A stretch of DNA of 64,000 bases from Streptomyces agglomeratus. GTDB lineage: Bacteria > Actinomycetota > Actinomycetes > Streptomycetales > Streptomycetaceae. The notes beneath the pieces were generated by a model. The model was not told the origin of the DNA. It ran no database searches and was given only the letters and a program-made list of their open reading frames with translations. Made by a program: the position numbers and the translations under genes. Shown piece by piece: positions 26,481 through 35,775 of this stretch; positions within the stretch are counted from its first letter, which is position 1, and every line of letters starts with the position of its first letter. The stretch spans positions 1,985,001-2,049,000 of the forward strand of contig NZ_MEHJ01000001.1 in the NCBI RefSeq assembly GCF_001746415.1, written 5' to 3'.

Positions 26481-27680
26481 CTAAGTGAAGGCAGGAGCCC
26501 CGGCGGGCAGAGCACTGTCCAGAAGACTCGAATCGCCCATTTCGTTCAGTACGAGGGCCAGCGCGCCCAGGACTTCGGACCGTCCGCCGAGCGCTCCGGG
26601 CAGCACGGAGAGCTGCCTGGCCGCACTGGGGATCGCGTACCGGGAGACCGAGTCGCGGATGGGCCCGAGCACCAGCTCACCGGCTTCGGCCAGGTCTCCG
26701 CCCAGCACCACCCGGCTGGGGTTGAGCAGGTTGCACAGGTTGGCGACGCCGCTGCCGATGTGGCGGCCCACGTCGGCCACCACACGGCGGCAGCCGGGGT
26801 CGCCCTCGCGGGCCAGCTGCACCACGCGCTCCATGGTCAGATCGGCCCCGTGGCTGGACTGGAGCAGCGGCAGGACGTACCGGGCGGCGGTGAAGGTCTC
26901 CAGGCAGCCGCGGTTGCCGCAGCGGCAGACCGGGCCGGACTCGTCGAGCGTGATGTGCCCGATCTCGCCCGCCGTACCGCCCGGGCCGCGGTAGATCTGG
27001 CCGCTGATCACCAGGCCGGCGCCGACACCGCTGGCGACCTTGATGTACGCCAGGTCCTTGACCCCGCGCCCGCTGCCCCAGACCAGCTCGCCGAGCGCGC
27101 CCAGGTTGGCGTCGTTGTCGACGTACACCGGCACGCCGAGGCGCCCCGACAGCTCCTCGCTCGGGTTGATGCCCTTCCAGCCCGGCAGGATCGACGTCGA
27201 GCCGAGCGTGCCGGACTCCACGTCGATCGGTCCGGGTACGCCCAGGCCGACGCCGATCACCTTGTCCTGGCTGATGCCGCTCGCCGCGATCAGGCGTTTG
27301 ACCAGCTGTTCCGCCCGGTCGAAGCCCTCTGCGGCGGAGCCGTCCACATCCAGTGGCTCGGCCTCTTCGGCGAGCACCTGATGGGCCAGGTTGCCGACGG
27401 CGACACGCAGGTGCGTATGGCCGAAGTCGACGCCGATGACGATGCCGGCGTCGCCGCTGAGCGCGACGCTGCGCGCCCGCCGCCCGCCCGCGGAGGTCGG
27501 GGTGACCTCGACGGTGCCGCCGTCCTTCAGCTCGCGCACGATATTGGAGACCGTGGCTGCCGAGAGCCCTGTGGCCCTGGCGATCTCTGCCTGGGTGAGC
27601 GAGCCCGCCATCCGCACGGCTCGTACGACTCGCTCAAGATTGGCCCGGTGCAGTGACGTCTGCGACCCCGGAGTCTCCAT
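26481..27680 (-). CDS. rok7B7: ROK-family transcriptional regulator Rok7B7
   Basis: 399 residues from ATG at 27680. An N-terminal winged HTH spans ~15-70 (LTQAEIARATGLSAATVSNIVREL). A sugar-kinase-like ROK domain follows: IGVDFGHTHLRVAVGN, VYVDNDANLGALGELVWG and the zinc motif CRCGNRGCLE. Position between xylFGH and ngcEFG matches S. coelicolor Rok7B7 (SCO6008), reported to affect xylose use, carbon catabolite repression and antibiotic production. A repressor or activator role here is inferred from that orthologue. It is transcribed in the same direction as xylF but separated from ngcG by a terminator. Confidence 0.92.
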   Translation of the reverse strand: METPGSQTSLHRANLERVVRAVRMAGSLTQAEIARATGLSAATVSNIVRELKDGGTVEVTPTSAGGRRARSVALSGDAGIVIGVDFGHTHLRVAVGNLAHQVLAEEAEPLDVDGSAAEGFDRAEQLVKRLIAASGISQDKVIGVGLGVPGPIDVESGTLGSTSILPGWKGINPSEELSGRLGVPVYVDNDANLGALGELVWGSGRGVKDLAYIKVASGVGAGLVISGQIYRGPGGTAGEIGHITLDESGPVCRCGNRGCLETFTAARYVLPLLQSSHGADLTMERVVQLAREGDPGCRRVVADVGRHIGSGVANLCNLLNPSRVVLGGDLAEAGELVLGPIRDSVSRYAIPSAARQLSVLPGALGGRSEVLGALALVLNEMGDSSLLDSALPAGAPAFT

Positions 27681-27777
27681 TGACTCTCCTCTTTCTCCAA
27701 CATGTGAACTCTAAGATGAGCCTTTCGGGTTGCTCCCCGTCAAGACCTTGAGCGTGGCGGCAGGGCCGGCGACACGC

Positions 27778-27814
27778 CGAACCGCCCGTCGGCAAGGCGC
27801 CGGCGGGCGGTTCG
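27778..27814 (-). terminator. Terminator after ngcG
   Basis: CGAACCGCCCGTCGG at 27778-27792 pairs with CCGGCGGGCGGTTCG at 27800-27814 (one wobble). It lies 31 bases past the ngcG stop. Confidence 0.75.
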
Positions 27815-27845
27815 TTTCAGTGAAAATTATTCGTTCATGTCCGGA

Positions 27846-28790
27846 TTACTTGAGCGCGCCCGCTGTCAGGCCGGCCTGCACCTGCCGCTGGAAGACCGTG
27901 TAGACGACCAGGACGGGCAGGGTCGCGATGGTCAGACCGGCGAAGAGTCCGGACCAGTCCCCCTTGTATCCCTGGCTCACGGCGAGGGTCGCCAGGCCCT
28001 GGGTGAGCAGGTAGCTGTCGGGGTCCTCCGTGTTCAGCGACAGCGGCAGGATGAACTGGTTCCACTGCCCCAGAAAGTTGAAGATGCCGATGCTGATCAG
28101 ACCCGGCTTGGCCATCGGGACCATCACCTGGAAGAAGACCCGGGAGTGCGAGGCCCCGTCGATCATGGCCGCCTCCGCGATGGACCCCGGGAGGGTCCGG
28201 AAGAAGGCGGTCATGAAGAAGGTCGTGAACGGCAGCGAGTAGGCGATGTAGACCAGGATCAGACCCTGGGGCGTGTTCAGCAGCGAGAGGTTCTTCAGTA
28301 CGAAGAACAGCGGGACGATCGCCATGATCACCGGGAACGTCATGCCGCCGACGAACAGGTAGTAGATGAAGCGGTTGCCCGGGAACTCGAAACGGGCGAG
28401 TACGTAGGCGGCCATCGAGCCGAACAGCATGGTGCCCAGGACCGACGGAACGACCACGATCAGCGAGTTCATGGTGAACCGGCCGATGTTCGCCTTGGTC
28501 CACGCGCGGACGAACGCGTCGAGGGTGAAGGTGTCCGGCAGTGACCAGGGGCTCTCCAGGATCTGGCCGGAGCTCTTGAAAGCGCTCAGGAAGGCCCAGA
28601 TGAGCGGGCCCGCCGCCAGCACCGCCCACAGGACGAGGAAGGCGTGCGAGAAGACGTTGAGGGTCCTGCCCTCGCCGCCGCTGTCCGCGGGCTTCTTGGC
28701 GGCGGTCGCCGGCGAGGCGGGGCCGGTCTTGGCCGGAGTCGCGAGACCAGTGGGCTCTGCGGTGGTCATCGTTGTGTTCTCCCCGCTCAT
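27846..28790 (-). CDS. ngcG: GlcNAc/chitobiose ABC transporter permease
   Basis: 314 residues from ATG at 28790, one base beyond the ngcF stop. After a ~55-residue Pro/Ala-rich cytosolic start there are six membrane segments of a MalG-type (CUT1) permease. The EAA loop is SIAEAAMIDGASHSRVFFQVMVPMAKPG. With NgcF it forms the membrane channel for N-acetylglucosamine or N,N'-diacetylchitobiose. Substrate is assigned from synteny with ngcEFG and from NgcE. No ATPase gene is present; these systems usually borrow the shared ATPase MsiK. Confidence 0.9.
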   Translation of the reverse strand: MSGENTTMTTAEPTGLATPAKTGPASPATAAKKPADSGGEGRTLNVFSHAFLVLWAVLAAGPLIWAFLSAFKSSGQILESPWSLPDTFTLDAFVRAWTKANIGRFTMNSLIVVVPSVLGTMLFGSMAAYVLARFEFPGNRFIYYLFVGGMTFPVIMAIVPLFFVLKNLSLLNTPQGLILVYIAYSLPFTTFFMTAFFRTLPGSIAEAAMIDGASHSRVFFQVMVPMAKPGLISIGIFNFLGQWNQFILPLSLNTEDPDSYLLTQGLATLAVSQGYKGDWSGLFAGLTIATLPVLVVYTVFQRQVQAGLTAGALK

Positions 28791-28791
28791 T

Positions 28792-29829
28792 TCAGAACTC
28801 GAGCCGGTCGCGGCGGCGGCCGATGCTGAGGGCCAGCACCGCGAAGATCATGGTGACGACGAGCATCGAGACACCGACGGCGGTCGCGTAGCCGGCCTGG
28901 CCGTCCCGGAACGCCTTGTTGTACATGTGCACCGGGAGGACGAGCGTCGAGTGGTCGGGACCGCCCTGGTTGACGGTCATGATCATGACGTACGCGAACG
29001 AGGTCTCCAGCGCCATGATGCCCGCGTACACGTAGGACGTCTGGATGTTGTCCCTGATCAGCGGCAGCGTGACGCGGAAGAACGTGGTGACCCGGTTGGC
29101 GCCGTCCAGCAGCGCCGCCTCGTAGATCTCCTTGGGGATCGATCCCATGGCGGCGGAGAACAGTACGACGTAGAAGCCGACGTTCGCCCACACCATCACG
29201 ACCAGGACGCACGCCAGCGCGATACCCGGGTCGCCGAGCCAGTCCTGCTCCCAGGAACCCAGCCCGACGCCGGCCAGCACGCCGTTGAGCAGACCGCCCT
29301 GCGGGTTGTAGATGTTCTGCCACAGCACGGCGACGATCGCGATCGACAGCACCTGCGGGAAGAAGTAAAGGATCTTGTAGAGCTTGGAGCCCCGCACTCC
29401 GGAGGCCGCTTCACCGCGCTTGTGCCGTCCGCCGACATTGAGCATGAAGGCGAAGAAGAGCCCGAGGCCGAGTGCGAGGAGCGGCATCCCGATCAGCAGC
29501 ACGATGTTGTGCTGAAGCGACTTCCAGAAAAGGTCGTCCTCGAACAGTTTGCTGAAGTTGTCGAAACCGATGACCGAGAAGTCGCTGCTGTAGCCGGTCC
29601 AGTCCGTCAGGGAGTAATAGAAGGTCTGGAGGAAGGGCGAGATGACCAGAATCGCGTACAGCACCAGGGGCACCACCAGGAACCCCGAGATGAACCGGTA
29701 CTTGACGAAAGTCCGGTAGCGGGGAGAGGACTTGAACCCCCCGCCTCCTGGCCTTCCCGGTGGTGTTCCCGCCGTGCCCCCGGCGTCCTTCCGGACGTCG
29801 TCGGTCACCGCGCGGCTGTCACTGGCCAT
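28792..29829 (-). CDS. ngcF: GlcNAc/chitobiose ABC transporter permease
   Basis: 345 residues from ATG at 29829. Six membrane segments of a MalF-type CUT1 permease follow a ~45-residue cytosolic start; the first is FISGFLVVPLVLYAILVISPF. The EAA loop is EIYEAALLDGANRVTTFFRVTLPLIRDN. It is second gene of the ngcE-ngcF-ngcG operon and pairs with NgcG. Confidence 0.9.
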   Translation of the reverse strand: MASDSRAVTDDVRKDAGGTAGTPPGRPGGGGFKSSPRYRTFVKYRFISGFLVVPLVLYAILVISPFLQTFYYSLTDWTGYSSDFSVIGFDNFSKLFEDDLFWKSLQHNIVLLIGMPLLALGLGLFFAFMLNVGGRHKRGEAASGVRGSKLYKILYFFPQVLSIAIVAVLWQNIYNPQGGLLNGVLAGVGLGSWEQDWLGDPGIALACVLVVMVWANVGFYVVLFSAAMGSIPKEIYEAALLDGANRVTTFFRVTLPLIRDNIQTSYVYAGIMALETSFAYVMIMTVNQGGPDHSTLVLPVHMYNKAFRDGQAGYATAVGVSMLVVTMIFAVLALSIGRRRDRLEF

Positions 29830-29881
29830 GCTCGCCCCGCTCCATGTTCGTTCCCCTACTGATCAGTCGCAGACGTGAACA

Positions 29882-31318
29882 CTAGGCGTGCTTGTACTTC
29901 TTGACCGCGTCGTCCTTGGCCGTTTTGTCGGCCGCGTCCTGGATCTTCTTGATGGCCTCGTCCGGCTTCATGCGGCCGGCCATCAGTTCGGCGAGGGCGC
30001 CGCCGACGCTCTCCTTGTGCAGCGTCTGGTACCAGTCGGGCAGACGCGGGTTGACGACGTTCTCGCCGGCCGCGTCGAGCGCGTCGCTGGAGGAGGCGAG
30101 GCCCGGCGGGAGGTCCATGCCCTCGGTGGCGCCCGCGACACAGGTGAGGGACTTCACCAGGGTGGCGAAGTTCTGCGCGTGCTTCTTGCTGAGCATGATC
30201 CGGAGCAGCTCCATGCCGCCCTCGGTGTTCTTGCCCTGCTTCGGGACGATGAACGGCTCACCGGCCTGCGCCCAGATGGTCTCGAACGGCATCTTGTCGG
30301 AGCTGTCGAGACTGGACGGCGGGGCCATCGTCATCCCGAAGTCCTTGGGCGTGGTCGGCGCGGCCTCGTTCTCCACCCAGGAGCCGTTGGGGATGAACAG
30401 CGCCTTGCCCTTGGTCCACTGGGTCTGCGACTGGATGTGGTCCAGACCCGGCGTGCCCTTGAGGATGTAGCCCTTGGCGGCCAGCTCGTAGTACGCCTCG
30501 AACGCCTTCTTGACCGCGTCGTGCTTCCACGCGTTCGGTTCGAGGTTGTCGATCGCCTTCATCACGTCCCAGCCGCCGATCTTGGCGATGAAGGGGTAGA
30601 GCGTGAAGGGGATGTAGTACGGGTGCTTGCCCGCGTAGGTCCAGCCGGCGATGCCCTTGGCCTTGGCCTTCTTGCACAGGGCGAGCATCTCGTCCCAGGT
30701 CTTCGGGTACTCCCACTCGTTGTCGGCGAGCAGCTTCTTGGAGTACCAGACACCGAACGTGGTGAAGGCGTAGTTGAGGCGCCAGACCTTCTCGTCGCCG
30801 TACTGGCCCATCTCGATGGTGCCGGGGACGAGGATGTCCCGGACCTTCTTGGACGGGTCGTCGAAGGACGCGGCGTCGAGCAGCGGGGTGAGCTCGGCGA
30901 GCTGGTCCTTGGCGATGAGCGTCGCGGCGTCCATCTGCTTGGCGCCGGAGTTGTCGACCAGGTCCGGCGGGTTGCCGCCGACCATGCGGGGCTGGAGCAG
31001 CGGCTGGATGTCCTGGGTCGCCTTGAACTTGACCTTGCCGTAGCTGGCCTCGTAGTCCTTGACGGCGTCCTCGACGTACTTGGTGCCGAAACCGCCGTCG
31101 AAGATGACGGCTTCCATGCCCGCCTTCTCGTTGACACCCAGCGGGTTCTTCTCGGTCTTCTTGCCCTTGTCGACCTTCTCGTCGCCGCCGCTGTCGCCGC
31201 TCGCGCAGGCCGACAGGAAGCTCATCGTCGGAACAGCGATCAGGCCGAGTGCGGCCGACCGCTTGATCAGATCGCGACGGCCAAGGCCCTCATTGTTGTG
31301 GGCGGAGGTGGATCCCAT
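29882..31318 (-). CDS. ngcE: GlcNAc/chitobiose-binding lipoprotein
   Basis: 478 residues from ATG at 31318; the longer frame above has no family similarity. The N-terminus combines a twin-arginine motif (GRRDLIKRSAALG) with a lipobox LSAC (Cys38), so it may be a Tat-exported lipoprotein. The mature part is a CUT1 solute-binding protein: EAVIFDGGFGTKYVEDAVKDY, PDLVDNSGAKQMD, and aromatic residues such as GIAGWTYAGKHPYYIPF that stack on sugars. Family and position match NgcE. It is the first gene of ngcEFG and is divergent from the GH92 mannosidase. Confidence 0.92.
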   Translation of the reverse strand: MGSTSAHNNEGLGRRDLIKRSAALGLIAVPTMSFLSACASGDSGGDEKVDKGKKTEKNPLGVNEKAGMEAVIFDGGFGTKYVEDAVKDYEASYGKVKFKATQDIQPLLQPRMVGGNPPDLVDNSGAKQMDAATLIAKDQLAELTPLLDAASFDDPSKKVRDILVPGTIEMGQYGDEKVWRLNYAFTTFGVWYSKKLLADNEWEYPKTWDEMLALCKKAKAKGIAGWTYAGKHPYYIPFTLYPFIAKIGGWDVMKAIDNLEPNAWKHDAVKKAFEAYYELAAKGYILKGTPGLDHIQSQTQWTKGKALFIPNGSWVENEAAPTTPKDFGMTMAPPSSLDSSDKMPFETIWAQAGEPFIVPKQGKNTEGGMELLRIMLSKKHAQNFATLVKSLTCVAGATEGMDLPPGLASSSDALDAAGENVVNPRLPDWYQTLHKESVGGALAELMAGRMKPDEAIKKIQDAADKTAKDDAVKKYKHA

Positions 31319-31373
31319 GCTCAAGTCCTCGCCTTCTCCAGGACTCAGGCGGTGTACCGGTCGCCCGTACTTA

Positions 31374-31385
31374 TCGCCTAGGCGA
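31374..31385. promoter_or_regulatory. Perfect 12-bp palindrome upstream of ngcE
   Basis: TCGCCTAGGCGA equals its own reverse complement and lies 56 bases before the ngcE start. It is a candidate regulator site. It does not resemble the DasR consensus I remember. Confidence 0.45.
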
Positions 31386-31747
31386 AGGGCCCCGCCACCG
31401 CAGTCAAATGACGCTGGGTCGTGCTGAGTTGCAGAAAGTACGGACACAGCGTTCGGCAACCGTCGCACGGCTTCCCCCACTGCTCCCGGTCCCCCTGGTC
31501 CGCTTCCGCAAAGCTGCGTTGCGGACGCCGACAGGTATAGTCCACTTCCGGTCAACTGAGCAAGATCGAAAGCAAGGTTGGACGGCAAGCTTTCCCGAGT
31601 TGAGACCTCGCGGATATCTGGAACGCGCACGTAGTCGCCCGAGTGGCTGCGCAAACGCGGCGCGCCCCCTTCGCCTCCCCGGTCCCGTACAACACCCTTG
31701 ACACCATCGGCGACTTGGCTCCCTACTGGACCCCGTTGCACCGCTCA

Positions 31748-31761
31748 TGACAACGTTGTCC
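31748..31761. promoter_or_regulatory. LacI-type operator upstream of the GH92 gene
   Basis: TGACAACGTTGTCC contains a perfect 12-bp palindrome GACAACGTTGTC with a central CG, typical of LacI-family operators. It ends 20 bases before the ATG, where binding would block transcription or its start. Confidence 0.6.
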
Positions 31762-31781
31762 AAGGGGAGGAAAAGCCCGGG

Positions 31782-34700
31782 ATGCAGTACAGACCTCGGT
31801 ACGCGCACGGCCCCACCGCGGTCGCCGTCGCGGCGACCGCCCTCCTGCTCGTGGTCACGGCGCCTTCGGCGGCCGTTGCCCAGCCCCACCGGCCGGCGAC
31901 GCCGGAGCCGGCCGCTCCGCCTTCCTTCAGCTCCTCCTTCAGTACGTCCTTCGAGGCGGACGAATCCCAGCCGGACTGGCGCAATACGGTGGAAGTGGCA
32001 CCGGACGGCACGCAGCGTGCGTCAGGGGTCGACGGCGGGTACAGCTCCGGAATCCCGGGCAATGTGACCGACCGGGTCGTCGAGCTGCGGGCCGGCGGCG
32101 AGAACACCGGCGGCGGCGAGGTGAAGGAGAACCTCGTCGATGTCCAGCCGGCCACCAAGTGGCTGGCCTTCGAGCCGTCGGGCTGGATCGAGTTCGATCT
32201 GGACGAACCGGCCCAGGTGGTGACGTACGCCCTCACTTCGGCCAACGACCACGCCGAGCGCGATCCGAGGGACTGGACCCTGAAGGGGTCGGCCGACGGC
32301 AAGGAGTGGAAGGTCCTCGACTCCCGCGAGGGGCAGACCTTCGCGAAGCGGTTCGAGACAAAGAGCTTCAGTTTCACGAACACGACGGCGTACGCGCACT
32401 ACCGGCTCGACATCACCCGCAACAACGGCGCGTCGGGCATCACCCAACTGGCGGACGTTCAGTTCTCGAACGGTGACACCTCCCCGCCCGCCCCGGCCGA
32501 CATGCGCAGCCAGGTCGACCGGGGCCCTTCGGGCTCCCCCGCCGCCAAGGCGGGCGCGGGCTTCACGGGAAAGCGCGCGCTGCGGTACGCCGGCACGCAC
32601 AAGCCGGAGGGCCGGGCGTACTCGTACAACAAGGTCTTCGACGTCGACACGCGCGTCACGCGGGACACCGAGCTGTCGTACCGGGTCTTCCCGTCCCTCC
32701 CCGAGACCGACCTCGATTACCCCGCCACCAACGTGTCGGTCGACCTGGCCTTCACGGACGGCACCTATCTGAGTGAGCTGCGCGCCGTCGACCAGCACGG
32801 TGCGGTCCTGTCCCCGCAGGGCCAGGGCGCGTCCAAGACGCTGTACGTGAACCAGTGGAACCACAAGGCGTCGCGGATCGGCGCGGTCGCGGCCGGCAGG
32901 ACCGTCGACCGGGTGCTGGTGGCGTACGACTCGCCTAAGGGGCCCGCGAAGTTCAGCGGCTGGGTCGACGACATCGTCATCCGCCCCAAGGCCCCCGAGA
33001 AGCGCCTGGCGCACCTGTCCGACTACGTGTCGACCACCCGAGGCACCCACTCCAGCGGCGCCTACTCCCGCGGCAACAACATCCCCGCCACCGCCGTCCC
33101 GCACGGGTTCAACTTCTGGACGCCGGTGACCAACGCCGCCTCCACGAGCTGGCTCTACGACTATGCCCGCGCCAACAACAGCGACAACCTCCCCACCATC
33201 CAGGCGTTCAGCGCGAGCCACGAGCCGAGCCCCTGGATGGGTGACCGGCAGACGTTCCAGCTGATGCCGTCCGCCGTGGCGGGCACCCCGGACGCCGGCC
33301 GCAAAGCGCGGGCCCTGCCCTTCCGGCACGAGAAGGAGACCGCGAAGGCGCACGAGTACGGCGTCACCTTCGAGAACGGCCTGAAGGCCGAGGTGACCCC
33401 GACCGACCACGCGGCGATGATGCGGTTCACCTATCCGGGCAAGGACGCGAGCGTCATATTCGACAACGTGTCGAACGACGGCGGGCTCACCCTCGACCCG
33501 GCCACCCGCTCCTTCACCGGCTTCTCGGACGTCAAGAGCGGCCTGTCCACCGGCGCCACCAGGCTCTTCGTGTACGGCGTCTTCGACGCGCCGGTCACCG
33601 GGAGCGGCAAGCTCAGCGGCGGCGGGGGCAACGACGTGACCGGCTACCTGCGCTTCGCGCCGGGCGCCGACCGTCAGGTGACCCTGCGGCTGGCGACTTC
33701 ACTCATCAGTGTGGACCAGGCGAAGAAGAACCTCGCCGACGAGATCCCGGCGGGCACATCCTTCGAACGGATCAAGGACCGCGCGCAGGACGCCTGGGAC
33801 GCCCTCCTCGGCCGCGTCGAGGTCGAGGGCGCGAGCCGCGACCAGCTCACGACGCTCTACTCCAGCCTCTACCGGCTGTACCTGTATCCGAACTCGGGCT
33901 TCGAGAACACCGGCACCAAGGCCCGCCCCAAGCAGCAGTACGCGAGCCCCTTCTCCAAGCAGACCGGCCCCGACACGCCCACCCACACCGGCGCGAAGAT
34001 CGTCGACGGTGAGGTGTACGTCAACAACGGTTTCTGGGACACCTACCGGACGACGTGGCCGGCGTACTCCTTCCTCACCCCGAAGAAGGCGGGCCGGCTC
34101 GTCGACGGCTTCGTCCAGCAGTACAAGGACGGCGGATGGATCTCCCGCTGGTCCTCGCCCGGTTACGCCGACCTGATGACCGGCACCAGCTCCGACGTGG
34201 CGTTCGCCGACGCGTACGTCAAGGGCGTGGACTTCGACGCGGAGGCGGCGTACGAGGCGGCGCTCAAGAACGCCACCGTCGTGCCGCCCTCCTCCGGTGT
34301 GGGCCGCAAGGGCATGAAGACGTCCCCGTTCCTCGGGTACGCCTCCACCGAGACGCACGAGGGCCTCTCCTGGTCCCTGGAGGGGTACCTCAACGACTAC
34401 GGCCTCGCGAAGATGGGCGAGGCGCTCCACGAGAAGACGAAGAAGGCGCGCTACAAGGAGGAGTCCGCGTACTTCCTCAACCGCGCCCGCAACTACGTCA
34501 AGCTCTTCGACGACAGAGCCGGCTTCTTCCAGGGCCGCGACCTCAAGGGCGACTGGCGCGTGCCGTCGGAGAAGTTCGACCCCCGCGTCTGGGGTTACGA
34601 CTACACCGAGACCAACGGCTGGGGCTACGCCTTCACCGCGCCCCAGGACTCGCGCGGCCTGGCCAATCTCTACGGCGGCCGCGCCGGTCTCGGCGACAAG

Positions 34701-35642
34701 CTCGACCGCTACTTCTCCACCCCGGAGACGGCGTCCCCCGAGTTCGCCGGCTCGTACGGCGGGGTCATCCACGAGATGACGGAGGCGCGCGACGTACGGA
34801 TGGGCATGTACGGGCACAGCAACCAGGTGGCCCACCACGCGACGTACATGTACAACGCCGCCTCGCAGCCCTGGAAGACCCAGGAGAAGGTCCGCGAGGT
34901 CCTCTCCCGCCTCTACACCGGCAGCGAGATCGGCCAGGGCTACCACGGCGACGAGGACAACGGCGAGCAGTCCGCCTGGTACCTCTTCTCCGCGCTCGGG
35001 TTCTATCCGCTGGTGATGGGCAGCGGCGAGTACGCGATCGGCTCGCCCCTCTTCACCAAGACCACCGTCCACTTGGAGAACGGCCGCGACCTGGTGGTCA
35101 GGGCCCCGAAGAACAGCGCGAAGAACATCTACGTCCAGGGCCTGAAGGTCAACGGCAAGCCGTGGAAGTCCACCGCGCTCCCGCACAGCGTGCTCGCGCG
35201 CGGCGGAACGCTGGAGTTCGACATGGGCCCCGAACCGTCGTCGTGGGGCACGGGCAGGAAGGCCGCGCCCGTCTCCATCACCGAGGACGACAAGGTGCCG
35301 TCGCCGCGCGGGGACGCGATCACGGGCTCCGGTCCGCTGTTCGACAACTCGTCGGCCACGAACGCGCAGTTCGAGAGCCTCGACCTGCCGGTGAAGCCGG
35401 ACACCCGCGCCCTCCAGTACACCCTCACCTCCTCGGAGCGCGCCAAGGCCCCTGGAGGCTGGGTGCTCCAGGGCTCGCAGGACGGTGAGACGTGGAGTGA
35501 CCTCGACAGGCGTACGGGAGAGTCCTTCGCCTGGGACCACCAGACCCGCGTCTTCAGCGTCGCCGGCCCGCACCGGTACGAGAAGTACCGGCTGGTGGCG
35601 GACGGACCGGCGACTCTCGCCGAGGTGGAACTCCTGAGGTGA
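31782..35642 (+). CDS. Secreted GH92 alpha-mannosidase with carbohydrate-binding-like domains
   Basis: 1286 residues from ATG at 31782. A signal peptide (VAVAATALLLVVTAPSAAVAQ) predicts secretion. An F5/8-type discoidin-like region (~85-235) includes WIEFDLDEPAQVV and WTLKGSADGKEWKVLDSR. A second lectin-like region reaches ~410. The GH92 domain (~440-1150) has GFWDTYRTTWPAYS, LSWSLEGYLNDYGLAKMG, NGWGYAFTAPQD and YHGDEDNGEQSAWYLFSALG. A C-terminal discoidin-like tail ends the protein. GH92 enzymes are calcium-dependent exo-alpha-mannosidases, often alpha-1,2-specific, that trim N-glycans or yeast mannan. The gene is monocistronic, with a LacI-type dyad before it and a strong terminator after it. 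Confidence 0.94.
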   Translation: MQYRPRYAHGPTAVAVAATALLLVVTAPSAAVAQPHRPATPEPAAPPSFSSSFSTSFEADESQPDWRNTVEVAPDGTQRASGVDGGYSSGIPGNVTDRVVELRAGGENTGGGEVKENLVDVQPATKWLAFEPSGWIEFDLDEPAQVVTYALTSANDHAERDPRDWTLKGSADGKEWKVLDSREGQTFAKRFETKSFSFTNTTAYAHYRLDITRNNGASGITQLADVQFSNGDTSPPAPADMRSQVDRGPSGSPAAKAGAGFTGKRALRYAGTHKPEGRAYSYNKVFDVDTRVTRDTELSYRVFPSLPETDLDYPATNVSVDLAFTDGTYLSELRAVDQHGAVLSPQGQGASKTLYVNQWNHKASRIGAVAAGRTVDRVLVAYDSPKGPAKFSGWVDDIVIRPKAPEKRLAHLSDYVSTTRGTHSSGAYSRGNNIPATAVPHGFNFWTPVTNAASTSWLYDYARANNSDNLPTIQAFSASHEPSPWMGDRQTFQLMPSAVAGTPDAGRKARALPFRHEKETAKAHEYGVTFENGLKAEVTPTDHAAMMRFTYPGKDASVIFDNVSNDGGLTLDPATRSFTGFSDVKSGLSTGATRLFVYGVFDAPVTGSGKLSGGGGNDVTGYLRFAPGADRQVTLRLATSLISVDQAKKNLADEIPAGTSFERIKDRAQDAWDALLGRVEVEGASRDQLTTLYSSLYRLYLYPNSGFENTGTKARPKQQYASPFSKQTGPDTPTHTGAKIVDGEVYVNNGFWDTYRTTWPAYSFLTPKKAGRLVDGFVQQYKDGGWISRWSSPGYADLMTGTSSDVAFADAYVKGVDFDAEAAYEAALKNATVVPPSSGVGRKGMKTSPFLGYASTETHEGLSWSLEGYLNDYGLAKMGEALHEKTKKARYKEESAYFLNRARNYVKLFDDRAGFFQGRDLKGDWRVPSEKFDPRVWGYDYTETNGWGYAFTAPQDSRGLANLYGGRAGLGDKLDRYFSTPETASPEFAGSYGGVIHEMTEARDVRMGMYGHSNQVAHHATYMYNAASQPWKTQEKVREVLSRLYTGSEIGQGYHGDEDNGEQSAWYLFSALGFYPLVMGSGEYAIGSPLFTKTTVHLENGRDLVVRAPKNSAKNIYVQGLKVNGKPWKSTALPHSVLARGGTLEFDMGPEPSSWGTGRKAAPVSITEDDKVPSPRGDAITGSGPLFDNSSATNAQFESLDLPVKPDTRALQYTLTSSERAKAPGGWVLQGSQDGETWSDLDRRTGESFAWDHQTRVFSVAGPHRYEKYRLVADGPATLAEVELLR

Positions 35643-35652
35643 CCCCGGGCAT

Positions 35653-35684
35653 GGGGAGGACCGGCCCGGCGGCCGGTCCTCCCC
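35653..35684 (+). terminator. Terminator of the GH92 gene
   Basis: GGGGAGGACCGGCC at 35653-35666, loop CGGC, and its exact complement at 35671-35684, ten bases past the stop. Confidence 0.88.
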
Positions 35685-35775
35685 GTCCCCGCGTCCGCCA
35701 CAGTGTTGTAATCATTCGTGTGCGCAGTGTCACTGCGGGCGGCTACGCTCGGTGTGCGCGGAAGGAGTGTTGCCC

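Larger units (their letters stand above)
31319..31781. promoter_or_regulatory. 463-bp divergent regulatory region ngcE / GH92
   Basis: No gene is apparent. It holds a perfect palindrome near ngcE (31374-31385), a TATAGT element (31536-31541) in an AT-richer stretch, TTGACA at 31698-31703, and a LacI-type dyad next to the GH92 start (31748-31761). Promoters for both directions presumably lie here. Confidence 0.6.

Noticed and set aside
31319..31781. DasR (dre) site upstream of ngcE
   Set aside because: No close match to ACTGGTCTAGACCAGT was found by eye; the palindrome at 31374-31385 has a different sequence.
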